Shown here in pieces: positions 35,393 to 45,570 of a stretch of 64,000 nucleotides of DNA. Origin of the DNA: Buttiauxella sp035271705 (GTDB taxonomy: Bacteria; Pseudomonadota; Gammaproteobacteria; Enterobacterales; Enterobacteriaceae); assembly GCF_035271705.1 (NCBI RefSeq), contig NZ_DATERI010000123.1:8260-72259 (forward strand), read 5' to 3'. The notes under the pieces were generated by a model, which had not been told where the DNA came from, ran no database searches, and saw nothing but the letters and a program-made list of their open reading frames with translations. The number at the start of each line of letters is the position of its first letter. Positions within the stretch are counted from its first letter, which is position 1. Both the position numbers and the translations under genes were made by a program.

Positions 35393-35432
35393 GACACTCC
35401 AATACCGGCAACATTCGCCGGATTCCGTTGTT

Positions 35433-35981
35433 TTACCAGTGCCTTAGTGGCCCGGTATCAATATGCACAAAGTTGCTTCTGGGGTAGTATCCTACACCAC
35501 CTGAGCGCATAGATAATGCTGCTTTGCGAACATTGCTCAACGAAATCCCTTCAATATGGAAATCCATTGCCTGACCTTTGGTGTGATAGCTTTTTTTGGC
35601 CACACCACGGCTACGAGCACGTAGCTCATTATTGGTGTCTAAAGAGCGATAACCGGATACCAGTTGTACGGGTTTGTTCGTCCCCAACAGGCCTTGCAGG
35701 CGATAGAGCTGGTCGAATAATTTTGGGTCGATGGATTTAATTTTATTCGCGCGATAATCACGGAAGAAATGATTAAGCCTTGCTAATTCATCCTGAATAT
35801 AGCCTTTACCATCAAAAAATTCGGCCTTCAATGACTCACCAGTATGCAAATTATTAAGAGTCAGAATGCGTGGGCGCGGTGTTGATAGCATGGCAAAGGC
35901 TTGTGTTGGAAACAGCGAGGCACCTAAAGCCACGCTACCCAACGCCAGCAACTTGCGGCGGTTTGCGTCAAATTTGTCCAT
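35433..35981 (-). CDS. ycbK: DUF882 / M15-like peptidase, Tat-exported (YcbK)
   Basis: Putative periplasmic murein-related metalloprotein of the M15 peptidase-like family. 182 residues. The twin-arginine signal (ANRRKLLALGSVALGA) begins near residue 6. Metal-ligand-like residues appear in KSYHTKGQAMDFHIEG (His and Asp) and SNFVHIDTGPLRHW (His). The open frame extends 27 codons upstream, but the ATG at 35979-35981 gives the family start MDKFDANRRKLL. It follows ldtD on the same strand, an arrangement that supports a peptidoglycan role. The substrate is not known. Confidence 0.93.
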   Translation of the reverse strand: MDKFDANRRKLLALGSVALGASLFPTQAFAMLSTPRPRILTLNNLHTGESLKAEFFDGKGYIQDELARLNHFFRDYRANKIKSIDPKLFDQLYRLQGLLGTNKPVQLVSGYRSLDTNNELRARSRGVAKKSYHTKGQAMDFHIEGISLSNVRKAALSMRSGGVGYYPRSNFVHIDTGPLRHW

Positions 35982-36089
35982 GATGTCCAAGTCTACATGT
36001 AAAAAACGATCGAATAATATGCCCTTCAGGCGCACTGCCTGGCACCTTAACTGCCAAAACAACGTGAGTCAAGACAGGCTAAAACCCAG

Positions 36090-36117
36090 ATAAACCGGGG
36101 CCTGTAGAGGCCCCGGA
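36090..36117 (-). terminator. ldtD terminator
   Basis: CCGGGGCCT (36095-36103) pairs perfectly with AGGCCCCGG (36108-36116); on the minus strand it is followed by TTTATC. It lies about 50 bases past the ldtD stop, before ycbK. The short T run makes it less certain. Confidence 0.65.
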
Positions 36118-36164
36118 TGAGTTTCACAATTATTACGACCGCTAATTCATTAGAATTGCTGCAT

Positions 36165-38045
36165 TTACCGAATCAATAGTTCAGCTTTCGAGAGGATTTG
36201 TGCACCAGATCGCGCGGTGAGATCATAATTGTAAATGTCTGTACGGTATTGTGTTCGTCCATCGTCACCGACAAATGCCGTCAGGTAGTAGAGGTTGACC
36301 GGGATGGTCTGACGAATATTCACATATTTGGTACTGCCGTCTTTGAGTTGGCTCGAAATCCGTGCATCATTCCAACCCGCATCTTGTAGCAGCATGTTTG
36401 CCAGCTCAGAAGCTTTATTGACCCTTACGCAGCCTGAACTCAGCGCACGCGCATCTTTCTGGAACAGATTGTGATTGGGTGTGTCATGCAAATAGATAGC
36501 CTCAGAACTTGGCATATTAAACTTATAGCGCCCTAACGAGTTCTGAGCCCCTGGTTTTTGCTGGAAGCGGAATGGCAAATTGCTTGCAGTGATAGTGCCC
36601 CAATCGACACCCCATGGGTCAATGGACTCTGCATTGTTGCTCCAACCACGCAGAACGCTATAACCATGCTTGTCGAGATAACCGGGGTCCTGATGTACTT
36701 TTGGCAGAATATCGTTGCGCGCAAGCGTAGGTGGGACATTCCATGGTGGGTTAACCACCACATTATTGAGCGCACTGCTCATCATGGGTGTTTTACGGTC
36801 TGGGCGCCCAACAATAACGCGCGAAGCCAATACTTCACTGCCATTAAGGTAATAGCTCAGTGAATAGTCAGGGATATTGACCATAATCCCGGTATCGAGT
36901 TTCTTCGGCAGTAAGCGCAAACGCTGAATATTTAACGCCACCAGTGAAGCACGCTGTTGTGGAGTCACATTCAGCCAGTCACGTGTTAATTGCCCGATTG
37001 ACCCATCAACACCCAGCCCCTGCCATTTCTGGAAGCGTTTCACCCCTTCCACCAACTCGTTGCTGTAGACACTTCGAACCGCTGGAGCCGATTTCTTTTT
37101 CTGACCGGCGACCGCTTCAGGGGTCTGTTGAACAGTCTGTTCACTGTCTAACTGAATGGCCGATGGGCTGACTGCAACGGCAGCAGTAGACACACTCGTG
37201 CGTTCAGGAAGCGGTATCACAGGCTCAGCTTGCAACATACCGGTACGGGCAAGGATCTCTCTGAGCGCGGGCGTATCGTTGCTCCACTGACCTGGACGCA
37301 GCGTTTCGCTGCCAGTCAATTGCGGCCACGGTCGGGAGTCACTTAACAAATGCACCAATGATTGATGCAATTTGGTGTATTGCGGATGCTGAGGAGCCAA
37401 CGTGTCGACAAAACTCGCCAGCGTTCCCTGATCAATTGCCACCTGCCATTGGTTAATCACAGAAATTGGCGGCGTCTGCATTTTGTACGGCTTGGTGCTG
37501 TACAACCAGCGGTTGCCTTCCATTGGGATACCGTAAACAAATTGCAGATACCCCATCATCGCATCAGACAACACGATATCACGGGTTAAACCCGTAACGG
37601 ACGAATCGGTGAGCAACTCAACCCAGGTGGTGAATTGTGGCTGAATGCCTGCAATCGCCAGTTCAGCAAGTTGTTGCTGGAAAGCTTTAACCGCATCGCG
37701 ATTCTCCCACATCGGCTTCATTTCGCGCGCAGCATAGAACGCCGAGAGTGCATTCAGGTAAACAGGCGTGTAACCCGTCGGCAATTGAGCAATCAGCTGA
37801 GAACGACTTTGTGCAGCAGACATGCCGGCCGAATCAAGCGGTAACACGCCCACCATATTAGCGGTAGCGTTAGATTGCGGTAACGGCTGGTCTGGAGAGC
37901 TCGTGGGTTCAATACTTACCGCAGAACTGTCAGATGGAACGACTGCTGGCTCATCGGCATGTGCCATAAACAGTGGAGCGAAACTGAGTGCCAGCCCAAA
38001 CGTAAGTGCTGACAGTCGAAAACCGTGCAATTTTGTAAGCAACAT
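36165..38045 (-). CDS. ldtD: L,D-transpeptidase LdtD (YcbB)
   Basis: Forms 3-3 crosslinks between meso-diaminopimelate residues in peptidoglycan and can bypass penicillin-binding proteins. 626 residues against 615 in E. coli. Signal peptide about 1-30 (FGLALSFAPLFMAHA), a low-complexity Ser/Pro/Thr stretch, a helical substrate-capping region, a peptidoglycan-binding domain (RFQKWQGLGVDGSIGQLTRD) and a YkuD catalytic domain with HDTPNHNLFQKDARALSSGC and the catalytic Cys in SSGCVRV. Extra length is in the variable linker around residues 290-320. Confidence 0.95.
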   Translation of the reverse strand: MLLTKLHGFRLSALTFGLALSFAPLFMAHADEPAVVPSDSSAVSIEPTSSPDQPLPQSNATANMVGVLPLDSAGMSAAQSRSQLIAQLPTGYTPVYLNALSAFYAAREMKPMWENRDAVKAFQQQLAELAIAGIQPQFTTWVELLTDSSVTGLTRDIVLSDAMMGYLQFVYGIPMEGNRWLYSTKPYKMQTPPISVINQWQVAIDQGTLASFVDTLAPQHPQYTKLHQSLVHLLSDSRPWPQLTGSETLRPGQWSNDTPALREILARTGMLQAEPVIPLPERTSVSTAAVAVSPSAIQLDSEQTVQQTPEAVAGQKKKSAPAVRSVYSNELVEGVKRFQKWQGLGVDGSIGQLTRDWLNVTPQQRASLVALNIQRLRLLPKKLDTGIMVNIPDYSLSYYLNGSEVLASRVIVGRPDRKTPMMSSALNNVVVNPPWNVPPTLARNDILPKVHQDPGYLDKHGYSVLRGWSNNAESIDPWGVDWGTITASNLPFRFQQKPGAQNSLGRYKFNMPSSEAIYLHDTPNHNLFQKDARALSSGCVRVNKASELANMLLQDAGWNDARISSQLKDGSTKYVNIRQTIPVNLYYLTAFVGDDGRTQYRTDIYNYDLTARSGAQILSKAELLIR

Positions 38046-38157
38046 CCCTTGCCCCCTGTTTATACCTAGCTTTTGTCGCTGGGTTTTAAGATCAGTATAT
38101 AAACGGCGAATCTTAATTGCCCGTATAAATGTAAATAAAATTAAAGATTAAGAGCAA

Positions 38158-38186
38158 ACAAAAAAAATGCGGGCCGTAGCCCGCAG
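38158..38186 (-). terminator. mukB terminator
   Basis: TGCGGGC (38168-38174) pairs with GCCCGCA (38179-38185); on the minus strand a run of T (the A run at 38158-38167) follows. It begins 5 bases past the mukB stop and ends the cmoM-mukFEB transcript. Confidence 0.9.
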
Positions 38187-38190
38187 TTCT

Positions 38191-41100
38191 TTATGATGCC
38201 TCTAAGGTGTCAGCGACGGGCTCGGGAAGCGGTGGCGCAAAGCCCCGCAACCCAACAACGTGAACATGTTCATGGTTCTGAACAACCTTACGTACCAGCT
38301 TATAGGTGGTGCCTTTTTCTGGACTGATATTCTCAGGGGCTGCAATAATCAGTTGCATTTCAAGTCGTTCGCACAACTCAAACAGCGTGGCAATCGACTT
38401 CGCATCCAAACGTGCCGCCTCATCGAGGAACAGCAAACGGCATGGGGAGATGTCTTTTCCGCGTAAACGGCGCGACTCTTCTTCCCAGCTTTGAACCACC
38501 ATGACCAAAATCGACATCCCGGTACCGATAGCTTCACCGGTCGACAATGCACCACTTTCCGCACGCAGCCAACCATCTGAGCCACGGTTAACCTCTACTT
38601 CCATTTCGAGATAGTTACGGTAATCGAGCAGCTCTTCACCGATGGTTTGCGGTGTGCGTTGGCCCATATCAATTTGTGGATTCAGACGTTGATACAGTTT
38701 TGCTAATGCTTCGGAGAAGCTCAGGCGATTGCTGTTAAACAAGTCCTGATGCTGCTCATGTTGTTCTGAAAGCACATCCAGCAACATCGCATGGGTTTCA
38801 CGCACGTTCACATTCAGACGCACGCTGTTCACCTGGCCGAAGGAGACACTTTGTAGGCCCTGGTTGAGCATGCGGATACGGTTTTGCTCACGCTGAATCG
38901 TCTTACGAATGATATTCGCCACGCTGCGAGAACTGATTGCCAGTTTTTGCTCGCGTGAAGTCAGTTCTTCCGTCAGGCGGCTCAGTTCAATCTCCATCTG
39001 CTCGATGGCTTCAACAGGGTCATCGGTACGGATAATGTCCTGACGAATACGTTCGCGAAGATGCTGATAAACCGCAACGAAGAATTGAATCTTACGTTCT
39101 GGACGCTTAGGATCTTCAGACATGCGCAATACATCGCGCAGGTGTTCGTTATCCGCAACGGCCAAACGCAGCGCACCCAAAGCTTTATCCGAGATAGAAC
39201 GCAGCTCATCACCGGTGACATAAGCCAGTTCGCGACGATGCAGACGGCGCTCAACGCCATTATCTTTCACCATACGCATCACGGCACACCAGCCCGCTTT
39301 CGCGGTGACAACCTGTTCGCGCATTTCAAAATAGCTACGTTCTAGCTGTTTGAGTTTGCGAGTCAAGTTGCTCATTTCCGCTTCGCAATAAGTCAGTGCT
39401 TTTTCGAGCTGATTACGACGGCCACGGTTGTTGCTCAATGCTGTGTGTAATTCGTCACGACGTGAGCGGGCACGTTCTTCAGCGCCAATATCAGCACGAA
39501 CACCAATGTCTTGCAGTTCTTTATGCAGATCGGTTAACAGCTCTTTTTTGGTATCAAAGGAGCTTTTCAGCGACGCCATTAACTGGCTGAACTGACTTAA
39601 TTGCTGTGCATGCTGACGCAATGCTTCACGGGAACGAGTACGCTCAGCTTCCGCTTGCGCCAGGCGGCTACGCAATTTTTCATTTAAATCGCTATTACCA
39701 TCGAGCATCGCAGCGGAATCAGAGTAGCTAAAGTGCGCCCGTCGCTGGACCACTTCAGTCAAGGCAAACGCCTTCTGGCGGGCATCGCGCTGGACCTGTT
39801 GTGCGTACTGATAATCTTCTTTTAACTGTTCGAACTGCTCAGGGTCACTTTGCAGTACCGATGCTACCGCTTCGAGTTTTGCAAGTGGGTTGCCAAACTG
39901 ATGCAGGAAGCGTGCGGCTTCATCGGCTTCGTCAAGGCGTTCACGGATTTCATCGCAGCGGTCAGCCAGCGTTTCATCATTGAGTAAGCTAATACGCGGC
40001 AACAGGCGGTTAAGCTGGTCAACCCCTTCTTTAGCCTGATCATATTGCTGACGCTGTTGCAGATTGTCGTTTTCATGGCTGCTGATAGCACGTTCAACTT
40101 CACCACGACGGGTGTTGAGCTGACGAATTTCCGCTTCCGGGTCGTCGTCAAATGCCACACCCAAATGCTGGCCGATGAAACGACTGAATGCCTGGTGCAA
40201 ACGCTGTGATTTCTGAACATCAAACGACAGTGTCGCAAAACGCTCTGCCAGGGTTTCACGTTCAGCATGCAGGTTTTCAAGGCGATTTTCGCGCGCGGCG
40301 CGGCCAAATATTGGCAACTCGGGCAGACGAGAATAACGCCACTGGCGTTCAGCCGTTTTCACCAGAACGGCAGCGTTTAGCTCTTCAACCGTAAAGACGT
40401 TGTCATCGAAGGAAGACGGGTCCCCTTCAATTAAATAAAGGTCTTCCGGGCAATCTTCCAGGTTGTCTAATTGCTCGCGCACCAGCGATAAATCTGGCAC
40501 CACAATGGCGTGACGTGATGGGCCATATAATGCCGAGAAGTAAGGGGCATCATCAAGGCTGATATCGTCATAAATTTCGGACAACAACACGCCGCCAAAA
40601 CGTTCAGCCAGCGCATTTAAACGCGGGTCTTCAGCACCACCTGGTTGGCTCAGGCGCTCGATTTCTTCGTCAATAGCCCGTTTACGCGCACCGACTTCGT
40701 CACGTTCAACCGTGACTTCACGTTCACGTTCAAGCAGTTGCTGCATGTATTCGGTGACATGCTGGCTGCTTTCAAACTGCTCATGACTCTGTTCGCACAG
40801 CTGCGTGAGGCTGGTTTGTGCCGCCAGCCAAATAGGTGCACGCTGCTGGAGACGTTTGATACGAGCCTGAATCTGCTCTTGTTCCTGACGCAGGTTTGCG
40901 CGTTGATCACTGGCATCAGAAACGCGCTGCTGTAAGGTCTCAATGCGTTCAGACAGCTCTTCGTGCAACACTTCCAGATCCTCAGGATCAAAGTGTTTTC
41001 CTTGACGCTTACAGAACTCAGCGAGCATGCGTTCTGCTTCTTGCTGTTCGCGTAGACGTTGCTCAAGTTCGTTGAGGCGCGCTCTGAGCGGCTGAACTTG

Positions 41101-42639
41101 CTCCATCAAATGGCGCTGGTTATTGCTGTCACGTAATAATTCACGCGCAACGCTCCAGGCTTCACTGCGACTCACAGGGCCATTGATAGCGGTGACAAGC
41201 TGATAAGCATGCTCAAACTGGCTATGTGCCGTTTGCGCCACACTCATTTTCTGTTCCAGTGTCAGCAGTTTTTCTGTGGTTTCCTGCTCTTTTGCCTGGA
41301 AAGTTTCTGACCATTCTTCCGCGCTTTCGGCGGTCAGGTCAGGCAGATGGCACAGCGAACGTGCACGTTCCAGAGCCTGTAACGCTTGTTGATACTGAAT
41401 GGCGCGCGTTTGCTGAACATCAAGCGCTTGCTGGTAATCGGCAAGTTGGCTTTTCAGCTCATCGACTTCCAGTTCAGCAGCTTCAGCGCGTGCTTCATTC
41501 TCTTCTTGCTGCTCAGAAGCTTCAGCAACAATTTCATTTTGTTCTTCGAGGCGCATTTGCAGCTCGTCGAGGTCAGCTTCGTAACGCTCGATTTTTTCCT
41601 GCTGGCGAATCGCCGTCTGCACCAGGTTCAGGTGGTCACTGGCCGCCTGATAATCCGTTTCCAAATCCCCTTCTGCACCGCTTTGTTCAGCAAGTTCACG
41701 CGCCATTTCGACGTGTTTATATTGCTCTGCAGCCAGTTGCTTACGGCTGGTCAATAACTCACGACGGAACTCGAGCGCTTTATCCAGATGAATACGTCGC
41801 TCGTTGGCATGCCGCATGTAATCCGCTGCCACATAGTTGGTGGCTTCTGAAATCAAATGCTTGAACAAATCACGGTCTGACTGAGTGACGCGAATCGCTT
41901 CCAACGTCAGGCGGTTTTCACGCAATGCTGCTTCCATATCCTGGAACGCCTTACGCACGCCGCCATTTTCTGGTAACAGATAGTCGCGCAGAGAACGGGT
42001 AATCGCGCTGGAAATCCCGCCGTACAGCGAGGCTTCGATAAGACGGTAGTACTTGCTACGATCCGAGGCGCTGCGCAGACGACGCGCGACAATACCCAAA
42101 TCGAACATCAGCGAGTGGTAATCGGTAATCGAGTTGAACTGTTTAAATTGAACGCCTTCGATGGCTTCCACTTTATCTTTCAGTTCTTGCAGGCTCAGTA
42201 CGCGAGCCTGACGCTCATTGAGCGTTTCCGTCAGCAATTGTGTCGGCTGAATGGAAGTGGGTAATCCCTGAATCGCGAACGGTTTGATGTCAACTTTACG
42301 GTCACGGCCTGCCACTTGTTGCAGGCGAACACCGACGACGACACGTTGATGGCGCGAGTTAACCACATCAAGCAGTGAGTAACAGACCCCTGCTTTTAAC
42401 TTACCGTGTAGACCTTTGTCGCGTGAACCCGATGTGGCCCCCGCTTCAGTGGTGTTACGGAAGTGCAGCAGTGTTAAATCGGGGATAAGTGCGGTAACAA
42501 ACGCCGCCATGGTGGTGGATTTACCGGCACCGTTACCACCCGACAGTGTGGTCACCAGTTCATCTAAATCAAAAGTACGCGCGAAGAAACCGTTCCAGTT
42601 AATCAGCGTTAGTGAGCGAAACTTTCCGCGTTCAATCAT
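38191..42639 (-). CDS. mukB: Chromosome partition protein MukB (SMC-like)
   Basis: ATPase of the MukBEF condensin, which extrudes DNA loops and works with topoisomerase IV. 1482 residues. N-terminal head with Walker A GGNGAGKSTTMAAF (about 34-47), long coiled coils (about 300-660 and 800-1150) around a hinge (SQPGGAEDPRLNALAERFGG and YFSALYGPSRHAIVV), and C-terminal head with signature LSTGEAIGTGMSILV and Walker B RLLFLDEAARLD. Length is within 4 residues of E. coli MukB. It overlaps mukE by 4 bases. Confidence 0.98.
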   Translation of the reverse strand: MIERGKFRSLTLINWNGFFARTFDLDELVTTLSGGNGAGKSTTMAAFVTALIPDLTLLHFRNTTEAGATSGSRDKGLHGKLKAGVCYSLLDVVNSRHQRVVVGVRLQQVAGRDRKVDIKPFAIQGLPTSIQPTQLLTETLNERQARVLSLQELKDKVEAIEGVQFKQFNSITDYHSLMFDLGIVARRLRSASDRSKYYRLIEASLYGGISSAITRSLRDYLLPENGGVRKAFQDMEAALRENRLTLEAIRVTQSDRDLFKHLISEATNYVAADYMRHANERRIHLDKALEFRRELLTSRKQLAAEQYKHVEMARELAEQSGAEGDLETDYQAASDHLNLVQTAIRQQEKIERYEADLDELQMRLEEQNEIVAEASEQQEENEARAEAAELEVDELKSQLADYQQALDVQQTRAIQYQQALQALERARSLCHLPDLTAESAEEWSETFQAKEQETTEKLLTLEQKMSVAQTAHSQFEHAYQLVTAINGPVSRSEAWSVARELLRDSNNQRHLMEQVQPLRARLNELEQRLREQQEAERMLAEFCKRQGKHFDPEDLEVLHEELSERIETLQQRVSDASDQRANLRQEQEQIQARIKRLQQRAPIWLAAQTSLTQLCEQSHEQFESSQHVTEYMQQLLEREREVTVERDEVGARKRAIDEEIERLSQPGGAEDPRLNALAERFGGVLLSEIYDDISLDDAPYFSALYGPSRHAIVVPDLSLVREQLDNLEDCPEDLYLIEGDPSSFDDNVFTVEELNAAVLVKTAERQWRYSRLPELPIFGRAARENRLENLHAERETLAERFATLSFDVQKSQRLHQAFSRFIGQHLGVAFDDDPEAEIRQLNTRRGEVERAISSHENDNLQQRQQYDQAKEGVDQLNRLLPRISLLNDETLADRCDEIRERLDEADEAARFLHQFGNPLAKLEAVASVLQSDPEQFEQLKEDYQYAQQVQRDARQKAFALTEVVQRRAHFSYSDSAAMLDGNSDLNEKLRSRLAQAEAERTRSREALRQHAQQLSQFSQLMASLKSSFDTKKELLTDLHKELQDIGVRADIGAEERARSRRDELHTALSNNRGRRNQLEKALTYCEAEMSNLTRKLKQLERSYFEMREQVVTAKAGWCAVMRMVKDNGVERRLHRRELAYVTGDELRSISDKALGALRLAVADNEHLRDVLRMSEDPKRPERKIQFFVAVYQHLRERIRQDIIRTDDPVEAIEQMEIELSRLTEELTSREQKLAISSRSVANIIRKTIQREQNRIRMLNQGLQSVSFGQVNSVRLNVNVRETHAMLLDVLSEQHEQHQDLFNSNRLSFSEALAKLYQRLNPQIDMGQRTPQTIGEELLDYRNYLEMEVEVNRGSDGWLRAESGALSTGEAIGTGMSILVMVVQSWEEESRRLRGKDISPCRLLFLDEAARLDAKSIATLFELCERLEMQLIIAAPENISPEKGTTYKLVRKVVQNHEHVHVVGLRGFAPPLPEPVADTLEAS

Positions 42640-43352
42640 TCCTGTTCATCCTCCGCGTTATCCTGAACAGCTTGCGACTCTTCAGTTTCATCATTGAGTT
42701 GCAAACGAGTTTCCACCGGCATCGCTTCTCCATCGCGGATCATGCGTAATTGCGCTTCGCGCGCATCATCGCCAGCGCGCACATCGGCGCCAAAGCGGAA
42801 TACAGATTCAGAGATACGGAATTTGCTGCTGTCATGGCCCATAAACCAGATCATGCCGAGGCGGCGTAAACGAGTTAATGAAGCACGGACTTTTTCTTGC
42901 AGTTTTTGGCGGTCGAGATCCGAGCCCGTAGAACGGTTATTCACAAGTTTAAGTAACTTGTTTTCATCCGCCAGTGTTAGCAGCTCATCGTACAACTCAA
43001 CCTGCGTGAAGATACCTTCGTTTGCCAGGCGCTCCGGGCTGAGATAGAGGTAGCAAAGAATTTTACCGACCATCATATCCAGTTCTGACAGCACAGAGCG
43101 TGGAATCAGCGTGGTGGAGCGCGGACGCAAATAGAAGAAACCTTCCGGGGCGCGAATCAGCTCCACGTTATAGCGGGTGTAAAATTCTTCCAGTTCATCC
43201 TGGAAGTCCATCAAATAGGCATGATTATCCAGCTCGTCGAGCCCAACGTGCCGACCTGCACGTAATTGGCTATCGAGTGCCGGAAATAACGGATTGGCCA
43301 ACGCCTGTGCCAGTTTTACTGGCATCACTTTTTCAATATTTGTTGATGACAT
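42636..43352 (-). CDS. mukE: Condensin subunit MukE
   Basis: Kite-type winged-helix subunit that binds MukF and controls MukB ATPase and DNA loading. 238 residues, starting MSSTNIEKVMPVKLAQALAN, with HVGLDELDNHAYLMDFQDEL and GMIWFMGHDSSKFRISESVF conserved; the C-terminal 20 residues are acidic. The frame extends 26 codons upstream inside mukF, but this start is the family start. It overlaps mukF by 20 bases and mukB by 4, so the three are coupled. Confidence 0.97.
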   Translation of the reverse strand: MSSTNIEKVMPVKLAQALANPLFPALDSQLRAGRHVGLDELDNHAYLMDFQDELEEFYTRYNVELIRAPEGFFYLRPRSTTLIPRSVLSELDMMVGKILCYLYLSPERLANEGIFTQVELYDELLTLADENKLLKLVNNRSTGSDLDRQKLQEKVRASLTRLRRLGMIWFMGHDSSKFRISESVFRFGADVRAGDDAREAQLRMIRDGEAMPVETRLQLNDETEESQAVQDNAEDEQE

Positions 43353-44655
43353 GCGCCTGTACCTTGGCTCCGTAATCGTTAATTGCCTGCCACTGTGGCG
43401 GCAAGCCAGTAAAATCTGCTTCAGCCACACCCAGACGTACCGCCTGGTCGACTACGATTCTCGCCACATCAAAATGACGAACGCGTGGGTATTGCGCCAG
43501 ATAGTCCCGCATTACCAAGCCTAAATCTAGCGGCACTTGTCTGGTTTTGTAGACCTGTAGTGCAGCCTCGATCATCGCGGCAAGTTGTTCGCGGATTTCA
43601 TTAAACTCTTCGAATTCCAAATCACTTGGCAGTTCGCCGGTCACTTCTTCGTCACGTAATGTCATCTCTTCATCGCGCATATCGAGCAAGCGGTCGGCGT
43701 TGGCATAGGTCAGCGCCCATGGCGCATCGAAATAGTTCTGTACCGAAACACGCAAACGCTGGGCAAAGACACGGTTTTTATCCATATCAATAGCGGTACG
43801 AATGAATTTATGAACGTGGCGGTCGTAACCTATCCACAAGTCGATTGCCTGTTGGCCCCAACTGACGATACGGTCGAGTTTGCTTTGCAGATCAAACACC
43901 AAACGGTCAACAAAGTGCAGATCATCACGCCCCAGAATCGCATCCTGGATACGTAGCAAGTTAGCCTGCAGTTTGTCGCCCGCCGCTTCCAGGGTGTCTT
44001 GTAGTTCCCGCAATGTGCCGGAGGTTTCCGACAATAACATTTCGCAACTGGAAATGGCGGCACGCCAGTCTTTGTTCAGCAGTTGCGCGATGTCATCTTT
44101 AACCTGTTGTTGGTGCTCGTCCATGATGCGTTGGGTGAGATCAATACTGTCAAAAATCTCGGCAACAGAATATTTCAGGGGAGCGAAGACGTTACGGTGC
44201 CAGTGGAATTCGTCACCGCCTTCATCTGCCGAATCGGCGGCGCGTTTCAGTTCACCTGCCACAATCGACAATTGCATCGATAAACGCAGCGTCGAAAACT
44301 CACGCTGGCGAATGTAGTAATCAGTGATGCCAATGCCGAGTGGAGTCAGGCGATAAATAGCATTACCTTCGTTGATTTCGCTGACAAAACGGTTAAGCAA
44401 ACGCTGGCGCACCATATCATTGATGGCGTTATTGGCACGAACGTTAATGGTTTCACTGGTCTGCTCAAACCCGTCACTCACATGACGGAAGGCATCAATC
44501 AGTTCACCTTCACTCATTTCACCGTCGAGCCGCTCACCATTCAACGTGGCGATCGCCAACAGAAACGTCAAACGTTCTGTCGGTAGCGAAATCGAATAGT
44601 CATTTTTCCTGGCCCAGGCAACCAGTTCCGGCACTGTCTGGGAAACATCACTCAT
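43333..44655 (-). CDS. mukF: Condensin kleisin subunit MukF
   Basis: Kleisin that dimerises through its N-terminal winged helix and joins the two MukB heads. 440 residues, the same as E. coli. Conserved segments: SQTVPELVAWARKNDYSISL, NGERLDGEMSEGELIDAFRH, and C-terminal TGLPPQWQAINDYGAKVQAH. Acidic patch MRDEEMTLRDEEVTGELPSD in the middle-C region. The ATG at 44653-44655 follows AAGGAA and lies 8 bases inside the end of cmoM. Confidence 0.98.
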   Translation of the reverse strand: MSDVSQTVPELVAWARKNDYSISLPTERLTFLLAIATLNGERLDGEMSEGELIDAFRHVSDGFEQTSETINVRANNAINDMVRQRLLNRFVSEINEGNAIYRLTPLGIGITDYYIRQREFSTLRLSMQLSIVAGELKRAADSADEGGDEFHWHRNVFAPLKYSVAEIFDSIDLTQRIMDEHQQQVKDDIAQLLNKDWRAAISSCEMLLSETSGTLRELQDTLEAAGDKLQANLLRIQDAILGRDDLHFVDRLVFDLQSKLDRIVSWGQQAIDLWIGYDRHVHKFIRTAIDMDKNRVFAQRLRVSVQNYFDAPWALTYANADRLLDMRDEEMTLRDEEVTGELPSDLEFEEFNEIREQLAAMIEAALQVYKTRQVPLDLGLVMRDYLAQYPRVRHFDVARIVVDQAVRLGVAEADFTGLPPQWQAINDYGAKVQAHVINKY

Positions 44656-45436
44656 AATTTTTCCTTGGCTCAAGCGGCTTGATTGCTGTCACGTGGATAT
44701 AGCGGCCGAGGCTCACAAAAGGCTCCTGCCGGCAATAACGCGTTTCCAGTTCAAGCAAATTCTCAAAACCATCGCGTTGTTTGTGCTTATCGCGCAAGTA
44801 ATCGTGGAACACTCGCACACCGGTTTTACCGGTAATCTGCCAGCCAATTTGCTCCAGCCAGTGATAAACCTGTTCTGGCTGCAGCGGATTGTCAGGCGAA
44901 AGTGTTTTTCTCTTATTCTTTTTCATACCCTGGAGAACATATTCGAAGTTGCCGACAAACATGTTTCGCATCAGCAAGCCGTTAGCATTGTAGAACATCA
45001 AGGATAAAGCACCGCCGGGTGCAAGGTTTTCCCACAAGGTTTTAAGCACAGCTTGCGGGTCGACGACCCATTCCAGCACAGCGTGAAACAATATCAGATC
45101 AACCGGTTTTTCCAAATGTTGACCAATATCTTGTGCTGATGAATGTATGAAATGCATGTTGCTGCTCACACCTTTTTCACAGGCCAGGGCCTGGGCGCGG
45201 GAGATCATCTCAGCAGAAACATCACAAAGCAGGACGTCATGGCCGCGTTCAGCAAGTCCACACGCAGTTTGCCCTTCGCCCCCCCCCGCATCCAACACGC
45301 GTAATTTTTCAGGCAGCGTGGAAAGCAGAGCATCAAGATCTTGCCATAAAATGGCCTGGCGGAGCTGTCCTTTGGTTGTACCGTAGATGTTGCGTGAGAA
45401 CTTCTCAGCAATGTCGTCAAAATTGCGGTCACGCAC
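44648..45436 (-). CDS. cmoM: tRNA cmo5U carboxymethyl methyltransferase CmoM
   Basis: SAM-dependent enzyme that methylates 5-carboxymethoxyuridine at the wobble base of some tRNAs. Methyltransferase domain with motif I LRVLDAGGGEGQTACGLAER (about 45-64) and DLILFHAVLEWVVDP. The GTG at 45434-45436 has GGAG 8 bases before it and gives VRDRNFDDIAEKFSRN, aligned with the E. coli start; an ATG 30 bases upstream is in frame but has a poor ribosome site. 262 residues from the GTG. Motif I is encoded by a run of nine G. Formerly smtA; first gene of the muk operon. Confidence 0.92.
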   Translation of the reverse strand: MRDRNFDDIAEKFSRNIYGTTKGQLRQAILWQDLDALLSTLPEKLRVLDAGGGEGQTACGLAERGHDVLLCDVSAEMISRAQALACEKGVSSNMHFIHSSAQDIGQHLEKPVDLILFHAVLEWVVDPQAVLKTLWENLAPGGALSLMFYNANGLLMRNMFVGNFEYVLQGMKKNKRKTLSPDNPLQPEQVYHWLEQIGWQITGKTGVRVFHDYLRDKHKQRDGFENLLELETRYCRQEPFVSLGRYIHVTAIKPLEPRKNYE

Positions 45437-45570
45437 GGGTACGGCTCCATGGGGGAAAGGGATCATCTCAGAAGGCCGCTATTTTGGCACAGCCGAGCCA
45501 AGAATGAACCCGTCTGGTGTAATATCACCAGCGTTTACCTGCTGTATGGCTAAAAAAGGACCCATAAATC

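Noticed and set aside
41226..41864. 212-codon plus-strand frame opposite mukB
   Set aside because: Antisense to the MukB coiled-coil region, where biased codons keep the opposite strand open. No ribosome site or domain is seen.
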